Positions 61,172 through 64,000 of a stretch of DNA of 64,000 nucleotides are shown piece by piece (position 1 is the first letter of the stretch; every line of letters begins with the position of its first letter). This DNA is from Henricia sp. BOLD:AAB3569. Lineage: Eukaryota > Echinodermata > Asteroidea > Spinulosida > Echinasteridae. Below the pieces are notes generated by a model that saw only the letters and a list, made by a program, of their open reading frames with translations, was not told the origin of the DNA and ran no database searches. The DNA lies in contig JBBELK010000327.1 of NCBI GenBank assembly GCA_037783545.1, positions 62,001-126,000 of the forward strand, written 5' to 3'. The position numbers were made by a program, and so were the translations under genes.

Positions 61172-64000
61172 ATTTGCCGGCATTTGGGACACACTTTGAC
61201 CTAATTCCCGTCACAATCTGGGGTGAGTCAACGGCCGTACAAATGTACACCAGCGCGGCGCAGGGTGTCCCAACAGCCACGGTTAGGGGAATAACCACGC
61301 AGCCGAGCTCCGTTTTCCCTAAACTCTGAAATTTCTCCGTCATTTCCCAGCGAAAATCTGTCAGTTTTGCATGACAAGTGCGGAATATATACAGTTTGGA
61401 GCATGCAACATTTGAAGTTGGTTGGAAAATTCCTTGATTTCCAAATTTGCCGGCATTTGGGACACACTTTGACCTAATTCCCGTCACAATCTGGGGTGAG
61501 TCAACGGCCGTACAAATGTACACCAGCGCGGCGCAGGGTGTCCCAACAGCCACGGTTAGGGGAATAACCACGCAGCCGAGCTCCGTTTTCCCTAAACTCT
61601 GAAATTTCTCCGTCATTTCCCAGCGAAAATCTGTCAATTTTGCATGACAAGTGCGGAATATATACAGTTTGGAGCATGCAAAATTTGAAGTTGGTTGGAA
61701 AATTCCTTGATTTCCAAATTTGCCGGCATTTGGGACACACTTTGACCTAATTCCCGTCACAATCTGGGGTGAGTCAACGGCCGTACAAATGTACACCAGC
61801 GCGGCGCAGGGTGTCCCAACAGCCACGGTTAGGGGAATAACCACGCAGCCGAGCTCCGTTTTCCCTAAACTCTGAAATTTATCCGTCATTTCCCAGCGAA
61901 AATCTGTCAATTTTGCATGACAAGTGCGGAATATATACAGTTTGGAGCATGCAAAATTTGAAGTTGGTTGGAAAATTCCTTGATTTCCAAATTTGCCGGC
62001 ATTTGGGACACACTTTGACCTAATTCCCGTCACAATCTGGGGTGAGTCAACGGCCGTACAAATGTACACCAGCGCGGCGCAGGGTGTCCCAACAGCCACG
62101 GTTAGGGGAATAACCACGCAGCCGAGCTCCGTTTTCCCTAAACTCTGAAATTTCTCCGTCATTTCCCAGCGAAAATCTGTCAATTTTGCATGACAAGTGC
62201 GGAATATATACAGTTTGGAGCATGCAACATTTGAAGTTGGTTGGAAAATTCCTTGATTTCCAAATTTGCCGGCATTTGGGACACACTTTGACCTAATTCC
62301 CGTCACAATCTGGGGTGAGTCAACGGCCGTACAAATGTACACCAGCGCGGCGCATGCGCAGGGTGTCCCAACAGCCACGGTTAGGGGAATAACCACGCAG
62401 CCGAGCTCCGTTTTCCCTAAACTCTGAAATTTCTCCGTCATTTCCCAGCGAAAATCTGTCAATTTTGCATGACAAGTGCGGAATATATACAGTTTGGAGC
62501 ATGCAAAATTTGAAGTTGGTTGGAAAATTCCTTGATTTCCAAATTTGCCGGCATTTGGGACACACTTTGACCTAATTCCCGTCACAATCTGGGGTGAGTC
62601 AACGGCCGTACAAATGTACACCAGCGCGCGCATGCGCAGGGTGTCCCAACAGCCACGGTTAGGGGAATAACCACGCAGCCGAGCTCCGTTTTCCCTAAAC
62701 TCTGAAATTTCTCCGTCATTTCCCAGCGAAAATCTGTCAATTTTGCATGACAAGTGCGGAATATATACAGTTTGGAGCATGCAAAATTTGAAGTTGGTTG
62801 GAAAATTCCTTGATTTCCAAATTTGCCGGCATTTGGGACACACTTTGACCTAATTCCCGTCACAATCTGGGGTGAGTCAACGGCCGTACAAATGTACACC
62901 AGCGCGGCGCAGGGTGTCCCAACAGCCACGGTTAGGGGAATAACCACGCAGCCGAGCTCCGTTTTCCCTAAACTCTGAAATTTCTCCGTCATTTCCCAGC
63001 GAAAATCTGTCAATTTTGCATGACAAGTGCGGAATATATACAGTTTGGAGCATGCAAAATTTGAAGTTGGTTGGAAAATTCCTTGATTTCCAAATTTGCC
63101 GGCATTTGGGACACACTTTGACCTAATTCCCGTCACAATCTGGGGTGAGTCAACGGCCGTACAAATGTACACCAGCGCGCTGCGCAGGGTGTCCCAACAG
63201 CCACGGTTAGGGGAATAACCACGCAGCCGAGCTCCGTTTTCCCTAAACTCTGAAATTTCTCCGTCATTTCCCAGCGAAAATCTGTCAATTTTGCATGACA
63301 AGTGCGGAATATATACAGTTTGGAGCATGCAAAATTTGAAGTTGGTTGGAAAATTCCTTGATTTCCAAATTTGCCGGCATTTGGGACACACTTTGACCTA
63401 ATTCCCGTCACAATCTGGGGTGAGTCAACGGCCGTACAAATGTACACCAGCGCGGCGCAGGGTGTCCCAACAGCCACGGTTAGGGGAATAACCACGCAGC
63501 CGAGCTCCGTTTTCCCTAAACTCTGAAATTTCTCCGTCATTTCCCAGCGAAAATCTGTCAATTTTGCATGACAAGTGCGGAATATATACAGTTTGGAGCA
63601 TGCAAAATTTGAAGTTGGTTGGAAAATTCCTTGATTTCCAAATTTGCCGGCATTTGGGACACACTTTGACCTAATTCCCGTCACAATCTGGGGTGAGTCA
63701 ACGGCCGTACAAATGTACACCAGCGCGGCGCAGCGCAGGGTGTCCCAACAGCCACGGTTAGGGGAATAACCACGCAGCCGAGCTCCGTTTTCCCTAAACT
63801 CTGAAATTTCTCCGTCATTTCCCAGCGAAAATCTGTCAATTTTGCATGACAAGTGCGGAATATATACAGTTTGGAGCATGCAAAATTTGAAGTTGGTTGG
63901 AAAATTCCTTGATTTCCAAATTTGCCGGCATTTGGGACACACTTTGACCTAATTCCCGTCACAATCTGGGGTGAGTCAACGGCCGTACAAATGTACACCA

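Larger units (their letters stand above)
60949..61227 (+). repeat. Representative 279-bp consensus monomer
   Basis: I chose this copy as a model because it sits in the most homogeneous stretch and shows no private variant. It is 279 bp with 133 G or C bases and 15 CpG by hand count. In order it holds ACGGCCGT, the imperfect palindrome GTACAAATGTAC, the GC box with the 6-bp ATGCGC block, GGTTAGGGG, GAGCTC, an 11-bp inverted repeat around TATATA, a second small inverted repeat (TTGGAAA/TTTCCAA) and GCCGGC. The common 273-bp class is the same sequence without ATGCGC. GAGCTC, CGGCCG and GCCGGC occur once per typical monomer. GCATGC occurs once in 273-bp copies and twice in 279-bp copies. Confidence 0.95.
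1..64000 (+). repeat. Satellite DNA array, ~276-bp monomer, about 230 copies
   Basis: The same monomer recurs head to tail in one orientation across the window. The phase point TCA of TGAGTCAACGG lies at 151, 424, 697, 970, 1243, 1522 and so on, giving steps of 273 or 279 bp, up to 63976. Landmarks present in nearly every copy are ACGGCCGT, the GCGCGGCGC box, GGTTAGGGG, GAGCTC, TATATA, GCATGCAAAATTTG and GCCGGC. The array runs off both window ends, so its full length is unknown. No transposon, RNA gene, CRISPR array or non-satellite interruption was seen. Satellite arrays like this are typical of eukaryotic heterochromatin; centromeric or other location cannot be told from sequence. I do not recognise the family. 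Confidence 0.98.
60130..64000 (+). repeat. Satellite segment L: near-consensus monomers, variable GC box at the end
   Basis: Most copies here match the consensus apart from single changes, such as ACCATGCAGCC near 60200, TGCAACATTTG at 61407 and 62225, and GAAATTTATCCG near 61876. From 62.6 kb three monomers have unusual GC boxes: CAGCGCGCGCATGCGC (62599, 278 bp), CAGCGCGCTGCGCAGGG (63150, 275 bp) and GCGCGGCGCAGCGCAGGG (63698, 278 bp). The array continues past the window end. Confidence 0.9.

Noticed and set aside
60949-61227. CENP-B box
   Set aside because: TTCG occurs on the minus strand in GATTTTCGCTGGG, but the required A and CGGG at the set spacing are missing. No other match to nTTCGnnnnAnnCGGGn was seen in the consensus.
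1-64000. Telomeric repeat, because GGTTAGGGG is in every monomer
   Set aside because: There is one TTAGGG per ~276 bp, never in tandem.
1-64000. CRISPR array
   Set aside because: The repeated unit is the entire 273/279-bp monomer with no unique spacers.
1-64000. rDNA intergenic spacer or tRNA/5S-derived repeat
   Set aside because: No rRNA coding sequence is present. No Pol III B box (GGTTCGANNCC) or cloverleaf was found in the consensus on either strand.
1-64000. Transposon or virus-derived element as the origin of the monomer
   Set aside because: I found no terminal repeats, target-site duplications, poly(A) tail or recognisable element protein in any frame. The inverted repeats inside the monomer are short and internal.

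Overview
The whole 64 kb window is the inside of one tandem satellite DNA array. A monomer of about 276 bp repeats head to tail in a single orientation from the first base to the last, roughly 230 times, with no unique flank, no inserted transposon and no recognisable gene. Two main length classes, 273 bp and 279 bp, differ by a 6-bp block (ATGCGC) inside a GC-rich box. Rarer classes of 272, 275, 278, 280 and 281 bp also occur. An array of this size and homogeneity points to heterochromatin of a eukaryotic chromosome (centromeric, pericentromeric, subtelomeric or interstitial). I do not recognise the family and cannot name the organism. The consensus is about 48% G+C and CpG is not depleted (15 CpG seen, about 16 expected, hand count on one 279-bp monomer). 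That fits a genome with little germline CpG methylation or very recent amplification.

The array is a patchwork of higher-order repeats (HORs), recognised by diagnostic variants that recur at fixed multi-monomer spacing. 1-4.8 kb: mixed monomers without a clear HOR. 4.8-10.9 kb: 4- and 5-monomer units marked by 281-bp monomers. 11.2-13.4 kb: a 1110-bp tetramer. 13.1-16.5 kb: a 1662-bp hexamer, twice. 15.6-21.2 kb: a 2769-bp decamer, twice. 21.5-24.8 kb: the same variants but with many one-base insertions and deletions. 24.8-25.6 kb: two 1.5-monomer units, each carrying the same internal deletion. 25.6-27.2 kb: regular. 27.2-29.5 kb: indel-rich again. 29-33 kb: a ~1.1-kb tetramer. 33-41.6 kb: a ~3.33-kb dodecamer, about 2.6 copies. 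41.6-45.5 kb: a ~1.93-kb heptamer twice in tandem, with a third, more diverged copy at 48.3-50.2 kb. 50.5-56 kb: 5- and 6-monomer spacings marked by an E-box variant. 56-60 kb: a variant cluster at 3- and 6-monomer spacing. 60-64 kb: near-consensus monomers.

No genes work together here. Because 273 and 279 are both multiples of three, a stop-free minus-strand frame runs through consecutive monomers and creates spurious ORFs of up to 1976 codons; I do not believe they code. The observations most worth checking are the nested HOR history, the sharply bounded indel-rich zones (possible consensus error), the 6-bp indel that makes or removes a palindromic NRF-1-like motif next to an AP-1-like TGAGTCA, and the duplicated truncated monomers.
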